Origin: Bryobacterales bacterium
GTDB taxonomy: Bacteria > Acidobacteriota > Terriglobia > Bryobacterales > Bryobacteraceae
Reading direction: 5' to 3'
DNA: 37,695 nucleotides
Assembly (NCBI GenBank): GCA_016789745.1
Contig: JAEUQF010000498.1
Location: 1 to 37,695, forward strand
Made by a program: the position numbers and the translations under genes. The notes beneath the pieces are model-generated. The model did not search any database and was not told the DNA's origin. It saw only the letters and a program-made list of their open reading frames with translations. Of the stretch, positions 8,139-14,944 are shown one piece after another; the stretch's first letter is position 1, and every line of letters begins with the position of its first letter.

Positions 8139-8674
8139 ATACGATCTCGATCACGCAACGTGCGGAGCAGACGAAGCTGGCGATGGAAGTGCATCAGCAT
8201 GCCACGATCGCGCGGGTGAGAATGACGCGGGCGAAGTTGACGGCGGAGTTGGAGGACGAAGCTGGGCCGGAGCCGGCGGTTGGGGTGCGGTTTCAGTTTA
8301 GGAGCAAGCCGTTGCCGGCGCCGGAAGGGACACTGCGGATTGAGGTGTCGTTCCAGATGATTGGGGTGGCGGAGGGGGAAGGCGCAGAGGAGGAACGCAA
8401 GGCGGATCCGGCAGTGCTGGTGGATTGTGCGTTCGCGGCGGATTACGAGTTGGCGGCGGATTTTGCGATTCGGCCGGAACATGTGAAGGCGTTCAAGGAT
8501 GGGAACGCGATTTTCAATGTGTGGCCGTACTTTCGGGAGTTTCTGCAGAGTAGTTTGCAGCGAATGGGGTTGCCGCCGCTGACGGCGCCGTTCCTGCGGT
8601 TGGAAGTGAAGCGCGAGGGTGGGCCGGTGAAGGAAAGGGCGAGGAAGGCGGGGGCAAGCGTCAGCCCGGATTAG
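8135..8674 (+). CDS. SecB-like chaperone of the TAC operon
   Basis: A 179-residue protein. The SecB-family signature is in the C-terminal half: residues 123-157 read GNAIFNVWPYFREFLQ then a short helix and MGLPPLTAPFLRL, corresponding to the SecB pattern of a PYxRExI helix followed by GFPxLxLPPVNF. The N-terminal half contains the beta-strands expected of SecB (VRFQFRSKPL, LRIEVSFQMI) separated by an acidic loop. Dedicated SecB-like chaperones in TAC operons fold and stabilise the antitoxin; phage attack on the chaperone or host can free the toxin. The start overlaps the antitoxin stop (ATGA). Its TAG overlaps the TAA of the convergent ASCH gene by 3 bases, leaving no room for an intergenic terminator. 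Confidence 0.8.
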   Translation: MNTISITQRAEQTKLAMEVHQHATIARVRMTRAKLTAELEDEAGPEPAVGVRFQFRSKPLPAPEGTLRIEVSFQMIGVAEGEGAEEERKADPAVLVDCAFAADYELAADFAIRPEHVKAFKDGNAIFNVWPYFREFLQSSLQRMGLPPLTAPFLRLEVKREGGPVKERARKAGASVSPD

Positions 8675-8994
8675 AACGGGTAGAACCAGATGGGCTGCGG
8701 TTGTTTGCGCGGTTTCACGGGCCGGGCGAGGCGCTGAGGGTTGGCGAGTTTGTAGGCGAAGCCGTGGCGTTTGTCTGGGACGCAGTTGACGATCTCGACC
8801 GTGCCGATAAGTTTGCCGCGGACCATGTTCTCGGCGGCCGGTGTGTCGGGGGTGAGGGAAGCGTAGATGTAGACGCGTTCGAGTTTGTGGGTGGGGACGC
8901 TGCGGTATTCCTTTTTCTTGGTGCCTTGGAGGATCTGTTCGGCGTAGGGCTGGCGGATGCTGATGGCGGATTTTGGTTTTCTGTTGTTGGCCAT
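8671..8994 (-). CDS. ASCH-domain protein
   Basis: A 107-residue protein made almost entirely of an ASCH domain (PUA-like beta-barrel). The N-terminus has SAISIRQPYAEQILQGTKKKEYR, the typical ASCH opening in which the modified element sits in a cleft next to the conserved K-x-x-E-Y-R, followed by YIYAS, GKLIGTVEIV and GFAYKL. ASCH proteins bind RNA or nucleosides; some hydrolyse N4-acetylcytidine, others are associated with defence islands. The start ATG at 8994 is preferred over longer upstream readings because the sequence upstream has no domain character. A weak promoter would leave almost no 5' leader. The gene is convergent to the chaperone gene, the only minus-strand gene in the first 12 kb. 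Confidence 0.8.
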   Translation of the reverse strand: MANNRKPKSAISIRQPYAEQILQGTKKKEYRSVPTHKLERVYIYASLTPDTPAAENMVRGKLIGTVEIVNCVPDKRHGFAYKLANPQRLARPVKPRKQPQPIWFYPF

Positions 8995-9002
8995 TCTGGG
9001 AT

Positions 9003-9032
9003 ATCGTAGCGGGTTCTGTCGGGTCTTGTGAA
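9003..9032 (-). promoter_or_regulatory. Possible promoter of the ASCH gene
   Basis: Reading the minus strand, TTCACA (9032-9027) and TACGAT (9008-9003) are spaced by 18 bases. The -10 lies 8 bases before the ATG, so the transcript would be leaderless. There is no Shine-Dalgarno in front of the ATG, which fits. The call is weak because both hexamers are imperfect. Confidence 0.3.
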
Positions 9033-9145
9033 CAGAAGGGTGGGGTGGTGTTGATCGGTTTGCGGCAGCAGTCGAAAGTGGTGGGGGCGGATTCGCCTGC
9101 ATATGGCAACGCGTAAACAGGAGAGCCCGGCGGCGGTGCGCGGCG

Positions 9146-9406
9146 ATGTACGGCAGATCGGGCGCCACCTCGTGGGATCCGGCTGTCTGTCCTGGGAAGC
9201 TGACGTTTCGACGGACACGCATTCTGGTGGCCGATGTGCTGGAGCAGGTCGCATCGGGCATGGCTTGGGAGACGATTCTGGGCGAATGGCGGGGGAGTTT
9301 GCCGCGTGAGGCGATCGCGGAGGCGGTGCGATTGGCGAGCAGCACGTTCCTCAATCATGCCGATGAATTCGCTCCACCTCCGTTCACAAGGAGCAAGGTG
9401 AGTTGA
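9146..9406 (+). CDS. DUF433-family antitoxin-like protein
   Basis: An 86-residue protein with a DUF433 helix-turn-helix domain: WDPAVCPGKLTFRRTRI (residues 10-26) matches the DUF433 opening (xDPxxxxGKPxIxGTRI), followed by VADVLEQVASGMAWETILGEW and an AIAEAVRLA helix. DUF433 proteins commonly act as antitoxins for PIN-like DUF5615 toxins and are encoded directly upstream of them. That is the arrangement here: its TGA overlaps the next TTG start. The partner is broken by frameshifts, so this antitoxin may now be without a working toxin. The start is the first ATG in frame; no clear Shine-Dalgarno is visible. Confidence 0.8.
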   Translation: MYGRSGATSWDPAVCPGKLTFRRTRILVADVLEQVASGMAWETILGEWRGSLPREAIAEAVRLASSTFLNHADEFAPPPFTRSKVS

Positions 9407-9771
9407 CGCTGCTTGACGAGAACATACCCGACGGGATTCGCCTCGGGATGGAAGCGCTAGGGATGACGGTGCGACAGATCGGATTCGAGTGGGGCCGCAA
9501 GGGGATGTCGGATGTCTGGCTGCGCTACGACAGGGGCGTCGACTTACGTTCTTCACCAAAGATGCGGACTTCTTCCAGGAAGTGTACGGCACCCGAGTTG
9601 TTGCATTGCGTTACTGGCCGTACCGGCGGCAGGAATGGTACGGTGCGCGACCGATATTTGAAGCACAAGCGGTTCCGGACGTTTGGGCTGCGAGGCGGAA
9701 TGGTGGCACGGCTGCAACCCGACGGGGATTGTGTATTGGCAACGTGGGACGCAGGGCCAACAGAACGTTAG
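9403..9771 (+). pseudogene. Frameshifted PIN-like (DUF5615) toxin
   Basis: Three pieces in two frames reconstruct one PIN-like protein. The first (9403 to about 9535) reads LLDENIPDGIRLGMEALGM and VRQIGFEWGRKGMSDVW, with the first acidic active-site residue in LLDEN. The middle (about 9540 to 9640, another frame) reads RRLTFFTKDADFFQEVYG, carrying the second conserved acidic cluster, then TRVVALRYW. The last piece (about 9645 to 9771, back in the first frame) reads RYLKHKRFRTF and GGMVARLQPDGDCVLATWD. The order matches intact family members. Two compensating shifts, a net -1 then +1, explain it. In the first frame the reading stays open throughout, so a 122-residue protein with a nonsense centre could still be made, but it would lack the second catalytic cluster. 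Confidence 0.75.
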
Positions 9772-9969
9772 TTGGCGTCGAGGATGGATGCGGGTGTGCA
9801 GGGAGCAGGCTGCGTTTTGGCGTAGCGGACATCGGAGTTTGGGTGCCCGCCCTCCCACCGATCACGGGAGTTGCGGAAATCTATCTCACCTATTTTCTTT
9901 CGGTTGGATTCTAACGAAATCGTCAGGATTTGTCTCCGGTTGTAGGGTTTGGGTAGGAGACTGATCATT

Positions 9970-10158
9970 ATGGAAATTGCTGATGATATTCGGTTGGCGC
10001 AGTTGCCGCGGTTGCGGCCGGCGGGCTCGGGGTCGAAGAAGCCCGGGATGGGGGTGGCCCCGTTTCCGCCGGAGTTGATGGCGGTGCTCGAACGGGATCC
10101 GGTGCTGCGGCTGCGGATGCTGGAAGCGATGGAGTCGGCCGATGGACTCACGCATTGA
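9970..10158 (+). CDS. Small protein preceding terminase-like genes
   Basis: A 62-residue protein of unknown function, beginning MEIADDIRLAQLPRLRPAG, with a glycine/lysine-rich middle (GSGSKKPGMGVAP) and a C-terminal helical FPPELMAVLERDPVLRLRMLEAME. The ATG at 9970 has TAGGAG 9 bases upstream. It overlaps the start of the terminase ATPase gene by 17 bases, so the two are probably translated together. By position it might stand in for a terminase small subunit, but no DNA-binding motif is visible and it is much smaller. The 198 bases upstream, after the broken toxin gene, hold no gene I can support. Confidence 0.6.
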   Translation: MEIADDIRLAQLPRLRPAGSGSKKPGMGVAPFPPELMAVLERDPVLRLRMLEAMESADGLTH

Positions 10159-10894
10159 GCAGTACCATGCGCTGGATGCGGCGCGGTTTGCGCGGGAGCG
10201 GCTGGGCTTCCGGCCGGATGCGCGGCAGTCGGACCTGCTGCGGCGGGCGCCGCGGCGGGTCTTGTTGAACTGCACGCGGCAGTGGGGCAAATCGACGGTC
10301 ACGGCAGCGCGGGCGCTGCACAAGGCGTACTTCTGGCCGCGCAGTCTGACCCTGGTCGTCACACCGGGGCAGCGGCAGAGTGCAGAGTTCATGACGAAGG
10401 CTTCGGCATTTTTACGGGAATTAGAGATTAAGAAGCGCGGCGATGGGGTGAATGCGGTGTCGATCCTGCTGCCGAACGAGTCGCGGATCGTGGGGCTGCC
10501 GGGCAATGAGGCGACGGTGCGGGGGTTTTCGCGGGTGTCGCTGCTGATTGTCGATGAGGCGGCGCGGGTGGACGATGATCTGTTTCGGGCGGTGCAGCCG
10601 ATGCTGGCGGTGGGCGATGGGGAGCAGTGGGTGATGTCGACGCCGTTCGGGCGGGAGGGGTTCTTCTACGAAGAATGGATGCATGGGAGCGCGGAGTGGG
10701 AGCGGGTGTCGGTGACGGCGGCGACGTGCCCTTGGATTCCACGGAAGCATTTGGACGAAGTGCGGGCGCGGCTGGGCGAGGCGTGGTACCGGCAGGAATA
10801 TTTCTGCGAGTTTGGCGATGCCGAGGATGCGCTGGTGAGTTGGGAAGTATTGGACCGGATGTGGTCGGCGGAGTGGCCGGATCTGGGCTTGTGA
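10142..10894 (+). CDS. Phage terminase large-subunit-like ATPase domain protein
   Basis: A 250-residue protein corresponding to the N-terminal ATPase half of a terminase large subunit. Walker A-like CTRQWGKST is at residues 44-52 (K50), Walker B LLIVDEA with D138 and E139, and a motif III-like coupling segment WVMSTPFG at 163-170. VTPGQRQSAEF and PGNEATVRGFS are also typical. It ends near EYFCEFGDAEDALVSWEVLDRM, the normal linker to the nuclease domain, and stops at a TGA. The nuclease half follows in the same reading frame after 6 codons. Terminases package phage DNA into heads; no portal, capsid, tail or lysis gene is present here. Either the gene was split or one stop codon has interrupted a single gene. 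Confidence 0.85.
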   Translation: MDSRIEQYHALDAARFARERLGFRPDARQSDLLRRAPRRVLLNCTRQWGKSTVTAARALHKAYFWPRSLTLVVTPGQRQSAEFMTKASAFLRELEIKKRGDGVNAVSILLPNESRIVGLPGNEATVRGFSRVSLLIVDEAARVDDDLFRAVQPMLAVGDGEQWVMSTPFGREGFFYEEWMHGSAEWERVSVTAATCPWIPRKHLDEVRARLGEAWYRQEYFCEFGDAEDALVSWEVLDRMWSAEWPDLGL

Positions 10895-10912
10895 AGCGAG
10901 AGGGAGCGAGCG

Positions 10913-11602
10913 ATGACGGAAGAAGAGAAGGAGATCCAGCGGCTGTGGCCGGATTGGATCAAAGACCGCACGTTCTTTGTGGGTGTGGATTTGGGCAAGC
11001 AGCGGGACCATTCGGCGCTCGTGGTTTTGGAGCGGCGGACGCGGGTGTACGGTCCGCCTCGCTCGACCGATTGGGGGCGGAAGCAGGAAACGCTGCTGGG
11101 GGTACGGCTGGCCGAGCGGATCAAGTTGGGGACGCCGTACCAGGACGTGGTGACGCGGGTGGGGCAGTTGGTGCGGTCGGGGGATCTGTCGGGGAATTGC
11201 CGGGTGGCGGTGGATGCGACCGGGGTGGGGATGCCGGTGGTGGAGATGATGAAGCGGGCGCATTATACGTGTCCGATTGATCCGGTGGTGCTGACGGGCG
11301 GGCAGATGGCGCATCTGACGAACGGGTTGTGGCATGTGCCAAAGCATGAACTGATGACGCGGCTGACGGTGTTGCTGGAGGGCGGGAGATTGAAGATGGG
11401 GCCGAGGGTGAGCGGGGCGGAGGTACTGTTCCGGGAGTTGCAGGGGATGCGGGTGAAGCGGGAGAGCATGGGTAAGACGCGGATTGAGGCGGCGAACGTG
11501 GTAGGGGCGCATGATGATCTGGTGGTGGCGCTGGGGCTGGGGTGTTGGGCGGGATGCCGGGATGGGCGGATGACGATGACGGTTGCGGCCGGCCGGGGGT
11601 GA
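10913..11602 (+). CDS. Terminase RNase H-like nuclease domain protein
   Basis: A 229-residue protein corresponding to the C-terminal nuclease half of a terminase large subunit. The acidic residues of the RNase H fold are present: D26 in FVGVDLGKQRDHSALVV, D101 in VAVDATGVG, and D201/D202 in AHDDLVVALGLG. The ATG at 10913 is preceded by GAGAGGGAGCGAG, so independent translation is possible. It is in the same frame as the ATPase gene, with only TGA and 18 bases between them. The intact catalytic residues argue against decay. Such nuclease domains cut concatemeric phage DNA in packaging; outside a prophage its role is unknown. Confidence 0.85.
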   Translation: MTEEEKEIQRLWPDWIKDRTFFVGVDLGKQRDHSALVVLERRTRVYGPPRSTDWGRKQETLLGVRLAERIKLGTPYQDVVTRVGQLVRSGDLSGNCRVAVDATGVGMPVVEMMKRAHYTCPIDPVVLTGGQMAHLTNGLWHVPKHELMTRLTVLLEGGRLKMGPRVSGAEVLFRELQGMRVKRESMGKTRIEAANVVGAHDDLVVALGLGCWAGCRDGRMTMTVAAGRG

Positions 11603-11626
11603 AATGTGGCGCGGTGCGGTTATGCT
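11599..11626 (+). promoter_or_regulatory. Possible promoter of the vapBC pair
   Basis: GTGAAA (11599-11604) and TATGCT (11621-11626) are 16 bases apart. The -10 lies 11 bases before the vapB ATG and no Shine-Dalgarno is present, so the transcript would have a very short or no leader. The assignment is weak. Confidence 0.3.
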
Positions 11627-11637
11627 ATTGTGCGACT

Positions 11638-11862
11638 ATGCGGACCACCTTAGACATTTCCGACGAAGCCTATTACATTGCCAAGGGGATTGCGCGCGAC
11701 CAGAAACGAGCGCTCGGGCAGGTGGTGGGAGACCTGATCCTGCAGTCGGTGCGGGGAACCAGAGATGCTTCGATCACGATGAGCGATTACGGCTTTCCCA
11801 CCTTTCGCTGTTCCCGGCCCGTGACGAGTGAGGACGTGAAGGCGCTGGATGACGAGGAGTAG
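11638..11862 (+). CDS. vapB: VapB-type ribbon-helix-helix-like antitoxin
   Basis: A 74-residue antitoxin. The N-terminus MRTTLDISDEAYYIAKGIA followed by QKRALGQVVGDLI is the strand-helix-helix pattern of ribbon-helix-helix DNA-binding proteins. The tail (YGFPTFRCSRPVTSEDVKALDDEE) is the toxin-wrapping part; the phrase GFP.F is common in this VapB group. The ATG at 11638 is preferred to an upstream ATG at 11542 because the conserved domain begins there. The 3' end contains the vapC Shine-Dalgarno, so the genes are coupled. The antitoxin is expected to neutralise the PIN toxin and repress the operon with it. Confidence 0.85.
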   Translation: MRTTLDISDEAYYIAKGIARDQKRALGQVVGDLILQSVRGTRDASITMSDYGFPTFRCSRPVTSEDVKALDDEE

Positions 11863-11863
11863 C

Positions 11864-12262
11864 GTGTACTTGCTGGATTCCAACATTCTGATTGCGCTGG
11901 CGACTCCGGAGCACAGCTTGAACGCACGTGCGGCACGGTGGTTTGACAGCCGGCGGGGGACGCGGTTTGCAACCTGTCCGATCACCCAAGGGGCGCTGTT
12001 TCGATTCCATCTGCGGATGGGAGTGGGGGCGAACGTGGACTCGGCGAGAGAACTGTTGGGAAGGATCTCCGCGCTACCACAGCACGACTTCTGGCCTGAT
12101 GATGTTTCGTATCTGGAGGTTGTGGGAAAAGGGATCGTGCGGCACCGCCAGGTGACGGATGCATACCTGGTGGCGTTGGCAAAGAAGCATGGTGGGGTGC
12201 TGGCGACGATGGATGAGGGGCTAGCGGCGCTGCACGCGGGCGTGGAGTTGGCCGGGGAGTAG
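11864..12262 (+). CDS. vapC: VapC-type PIN-domain ribonuclease toxin
   Basis: A PIN-domain toxin of about 132 residues. The first acidic residue is in MYLLDSNILIAL (D5); later acidic residues fall in RQVTDAYLVALA and ATMDEGL, in the order of a PIN active site. VapC toxins cleave tRNA or rRNA in the cytoplasm. I chose the GTG at 11864 because GAGGAG lies 4 bases upstream and the protein then starts directly with the first PIN strand; an ATG at 11849, overlapping vapB, would add 5 residues. Its target RNA cannot be read from the sequence. Confidence 0.88.
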   Translation: MYLLDSNILIALATPEHSLNARAARWFDSRRGTRFATCPITQGALFRFHLRMGVGANVDSARELLGRISALPQHDFWPDDVSYLEVVGKGIVRHRQVTDAYLVALAKKHGGVLATMDEGLAALHAGVELAGE

Positions 12263-12286
12263 GGGTGCGGTCTGGGGATCGCAGGG

Positions 12287-13822
12287 TTAAGGTGCGGGGG
12301 CGGTTTGGACGATGGAGAGGGCGTCGGCGGCGCGTTGCAGGGGCGTCTGGAAGCCGCAGACGGCGGCGATGCGGGCGTAGTAGGTAGTGTTGGGTTTGAG
12401 GCCGGTGACGGTGTAGCGATTGAAGGCGACGTTGTCGTCCTTGACGGCGCAGGTGGAGCCTGGGGGACAGCCGGCCAGCACCTCGGCGCGATTCTCGCTG
12501 ATGCGGAGGACGACGCGGAGCCGGGGGGCGGGCGGAATTTCGTCCCAGAAGAGCGAGAAGCCGGTGGGGGTGACGGCGCTGGTTCCGAAGCCGGTGATGG
12601 ATTTGGGGAGCCGGCAGCCGTCGTCGGGGAGCAGGTTGGGGAACGGGACGGGGCCGAGCAGGTCGCACGAATCGGGGTGGGATTGAGGATCCCAGTCGCC
12701 GCCGTTGATGAGGTTGTTGGCGGCGCAGGCGGCGAGGCGGGCGGAGCCGTCGAGTTTGGTGAGGCTGGCGCCGAGGTCGTGATTTTCGCTGCAGACCCAG
12801 GGGCGGCCGTCGGGGAGTTGGCCGCGGGCGGGGGAAAAATCCCAGAGATTGAAGGCGAGGTTCTTTTCGCGGATGGCGGTGAGGAGTGCGGCGATGGCGG
12901 TGGCCTGGATGGCGTCGTGGCCGGGGGTGAGGTAGCAACTGGAGAAGCCGGTTTCGCCAACGATGATGGGGGTGTTGGGGTAGAAGCGGGTGAAGCGGGC
13001 GATGCGGGCTTCCAGTTCGCGGCGGACCAGGGACTGGAAGGCGACGGGGTTCTGGGGCAGGTAGGGGATGGGGTTGGGATCGAAGCCGTACTGGGGGTAG
13101 AAGTTGAAGCTGAGGAAATCGAAGTCGTGCGGGTCCGGGAGGGGGGAGGCGCCGCGGCCCCAGCCGAGGGTGAGGATGCTGTAGTCGTGGAAGCCGATGC
13201 GGTATTTGGCGCGAAGGTCGGCGGGCAGGCGGGTGGGGAACTCACCGAGGGCGGTACGGAGGTCGTGGAGGTAGGCGGTGAGGGCGGCCGGGTCGAGGTA
13301 GAGGCTGTAGTCCGGTTCGGTGCCTTCGACGAAGACGAATGGCAGGACGGTGTCGGCGTAGGGTTCGGCGCGGCGGAGCAGGGCGGTGGCGATTTGATCG
13401 AAAAGGGCGATGCGGTCGGGGTGGTGGATCCAGTTTTGGGGGACGAAGCCTTTGGGGGATTGGGTGGGCCACAGGTAATTGAGGCCCCAGAACAGACGCA
13501 TGCGGCGTTCCCGCAGGAGGGCGAGTTTGCGCTCGAACAGGCGCATGCGGGTTTCGTTGAGGGTGAGGGTGGGGGCGGCTTCGTCGATGTAAAGGAAGAG
13601 GGGGAAGACCTGCCAGACGGCGTTGAAGCCGAGCGATTGGATGCGGGTGAGGTCGCGCTCGAAGAGGTCGAATTCGGCCTGGGGGTCGAGGAGTTCGGCT
13701 TCGAAGCAGCGGGCTTCGGTGCAGGTGAGGTAACGGAGGGTGGTGGCGCGGAGGTTGGCGAAGTTGAGGGCCTGCTGGGCGGGGAGGAGGGGGGCGAGGA
13801 GGAGGAACAGCAGGAGGGGCAC
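12287..13822 (-). CDS. Exported TIM-barrel glycoside-hydrolase-like protein with fibronectin III-like C-terminus
   Basis: A 511-residue protein starting at GTG 13822 with a Sec signal peptide (VPLLLFLLLAPLLPAQQ) and GGAG 8 bases upstream. Residues 30-400 look like a (beta/alpha)8 barrel of the cellulase-like glycosidase clan: IQSLGFNAVWQVFP, RRMRLFWGLNYLWP, VLPFVFVEGTEPDY (candidate acid/base glutamate), FDFLSFNFYPQYGF, and PIIVGETGFSS (candidate nucleophile glutamate), then AFNLWDFSPARG. The C-terminal 100 residues resemble a fibronectin type III domain (GFSLFWDEIP then NTTYYARIAAVC). Several cysteines suggest disulfides in the periplasm or outside the cell. I cannot assign a numbered GH family or a substrate. 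The reading continues upstream of 13822 but is low-complexity and unlikely to be translated. Confidence 0.75.
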   Translation of the reverse strand: MPLLLFLLLAPLLPAQQALNFANLRATTLRYLTCTEARCFEAELLDPQAEFDLFERDLTRIQSLGFNAVWQVFPLFLYIDEAAPTLTLNETRMRLFERKLALLRERRMRLFWGLNYLWPTQSPKGFVPQNWIHHPDRIALFDQIATALLRRAEPYADTVLPFVFVEGTEPDYSLYLDPAALTAYLHDLRTALGEFPTRLPADLRAKYRIGFHDYSILTLGWGRGASPLPDPHDFDFLSFNFYPQYGFDPNPIPYLPQNPVAFQSLVRRELEARIARFTRFYPNTPIIVGETGFSSCYLTPGHDAIQATAIAALLTAIREKNLAFNLWDFSPARGQLPDGRPWVCSENHDLGASLTKLDGSARLAACAANNLINGGDWDPQSHPDSCDLLGPVPFPNLLPDDGCRLPKSITGFGTSAVTPTGFSLFWDEIPPAPRLRVVLRISENRAEVLAGCPPGSTCAVKDDNVAFNRYTVTGLKPNTTYYARIAAVCGFQTPLQRAADALSIVQTAPAP

Positions 13823-13901
13823 GATAGGCTCCGTTCTTAGTCTAGCTCCGGAGGTGGGCGGCGGTGGGCACTTTTGTACACAGCGCGGCGTCTGATGGGG
13901 A

Positions 13902-14933
13902 ATGTGGTGGCTGGTGCTGTTGGAAGCGACGCTGTTCTTCTCGGTGATTTGCTGGGAGGTGGCGGCGTCGCCGGCGGCTCCGGTGAACCATCCGGTGCGG
14001 TTTGGAGTGACGGTGGCGGGGGCGGCGGGGTTGGCGATGGTGTTGTTCCATGTGCTGCCGGCGTGGTTGGGCCAGCGGATGGAGCGAATGCCTTGGTGGT
14101 TCGCGGTGTGGCTGGCGGTGGGGTACGCGGAGCGGTTCTCTGGCGCGACGCAGGCCGCCGGGCTGTTGGGACTCATGGGTCGCCTGGCGTTACTGTTTCT
14201 GGGGTTGGTGGCGTTGGCGGTTTGGCGGCGGGAGTTGGCTCGGGTGGCGGGGATAGTGGGGCTGGGGTTGGGACTTGGGTTGTTGCTATGGGCGGTGGCG
14301 ACGACATGGCCGGGCATCTGGGCGCGGAATCCTCACTACGGCTCGGAGGATGTACCGGCACAGTTCGAAGAGTCGATCGCGTGGGGGATACTGCGGACAT
14401 CCGCCGCGGCGTTCTGGATTGGCTGGAGGGTGGGACGGAGCGGGGTGGGGTGGCGGGGGATTCTGGCGAGTGGCGTGTTAGGGGTTTGGGTGCCGGCGGT
14501 GGTGTCGGTGACAATGGCGGCGGTGGCGATCCAGGCTGGCTCTACGCTGCATTGGCGGCCGACGCTGTTTCGGGGATTCACCTGGGGGTTTCTGGGACGG
14601 GAGGGGATGAGCTTGGAGTGGTCGCTTGGGTGGGTGTGTTGGACGGTGTTGGGGACCGCCGTGGTGAGTGGGTTGGCGTTACGGGATATGGCGCCGGGGT
14701 GGACGGGATGGCGGCGGTTGGCGTTCGTGCCGATGGGCGTGGCGGTGCTGGTGGCGGGGATGGCGCTGCACCTCTGGCGACCCAGCGAGGAGGGGATGTA
14801 CTCCCTGCTGGCGCCGCCGGGGCTGGAGGCGTGGGTGGCCGGAGTGCTGGCGTTGAGTGCGGTGGCGGTCAGCAGATGTGCGCGCCGCGGGTCTGGACAT
14901 ACACCGAATAAAGAGACTGACTCGCGGTCATAA
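13902..14933 (+). CDS. Multi-spanning membrane protein of unknown function
   Basis: A 343-residue, strongly hydrophobic protein with about nine to ten predicted membrane segments, starting MWWLVLLEATLFFSVICW. Notable segments are FGVTVAGAAGLAMVLFHVLPAW, GLLGLMGRLALLFLGLVALAVW and IVGLGLGLGLLLWAVATTW. I recognise no family. Another frame over the same bases gives a similarly long Gly-rich reading, which I take as a shadow. The last 20 residues, including the stop, lie inside the left 69-bp repeat that copies the 3' end of the gluconolactonase-like gene on the opposite strand. The natural C-terminus therefore probably overlapped that gene before the region was rearranged. Confidence 0.6.
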   Translation: MWWLVLLEATLFFSVICWEVAASPAAPVNHPVRFGVTVAGAAGLAMVLFHVLPAWLGQRMERMPWWFAVWLAVGYAERFSGATQAAGLLGLMGRLALLFLGLVALAVWRRELARVAGIVGLGLGLGLLLWAVATTWPGIWARNPHYGSEDVPAQFEESIAWGILRTSAAAFWIGWRVGRSGVGWRGILASGVLGVWVPAVVSVTMAAVAIQAGSTLHWRPTLFRGFTWGFLGREGMSLEWSLGWVCWTVLGTAVVSGLALRDMAPGWTGWRRLAFVPMGVAVLVAGMALHLWRPSEEGMYSLLAPPGLEAWVAGVLALSAVAVSRCARRGSGHTPNKETDSRS

Positions 14934-14937
14934 ACAG
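14869..14937. repeat. Left 69-bp direct repeat, copy of the gluconolactonase-like gene 3' end
   Basis: Matches 15720-15788 at 68 of 69 positions. Read on the minus strand it encodes the last residues and stop of the gluconolactonase-like protein (ending in TRGAHIC then TGA). The one mismatch inside (14881 versus 15732) is a synonymous third-position change (GCG/GCT), and so is the first mismatch past the end (14938 versus 15789, CGG/CGC). It flanks a 782-bp segment carrying only a toxin-antitoxin pair. Confidence 0.95.
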
Positions 14938-14944
14938 CCGGCAG

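Noticed and set aside
7601..9592. A 663-codon minus-strand reading across the TAC, ASCH and DUF433 genes
   Set aside because: It is an Arg/Pro/His-rich shadow covering several genes with clear domains on the other frames.
9970..11602. Prophage
   Set aside because: Only terminase-like genes are present; no structural, lysis, repressor or integrase genes flank them.
12305..13840. A 511-codon plus-strand reading, rich in Gly, Glu and Val
   Set aside because: It is antisense to the glycosidase-like gene, has repetitive low-complexity composition expected of GC-rich antisense reading, and no domain or signal.
13874..14911. A second long plus-strand reading over the membrane protein, very Gly-rich
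   Set aside because: The other frame gives regular hydrophobic helices expected of a membrane protein; this one is low-complexity.
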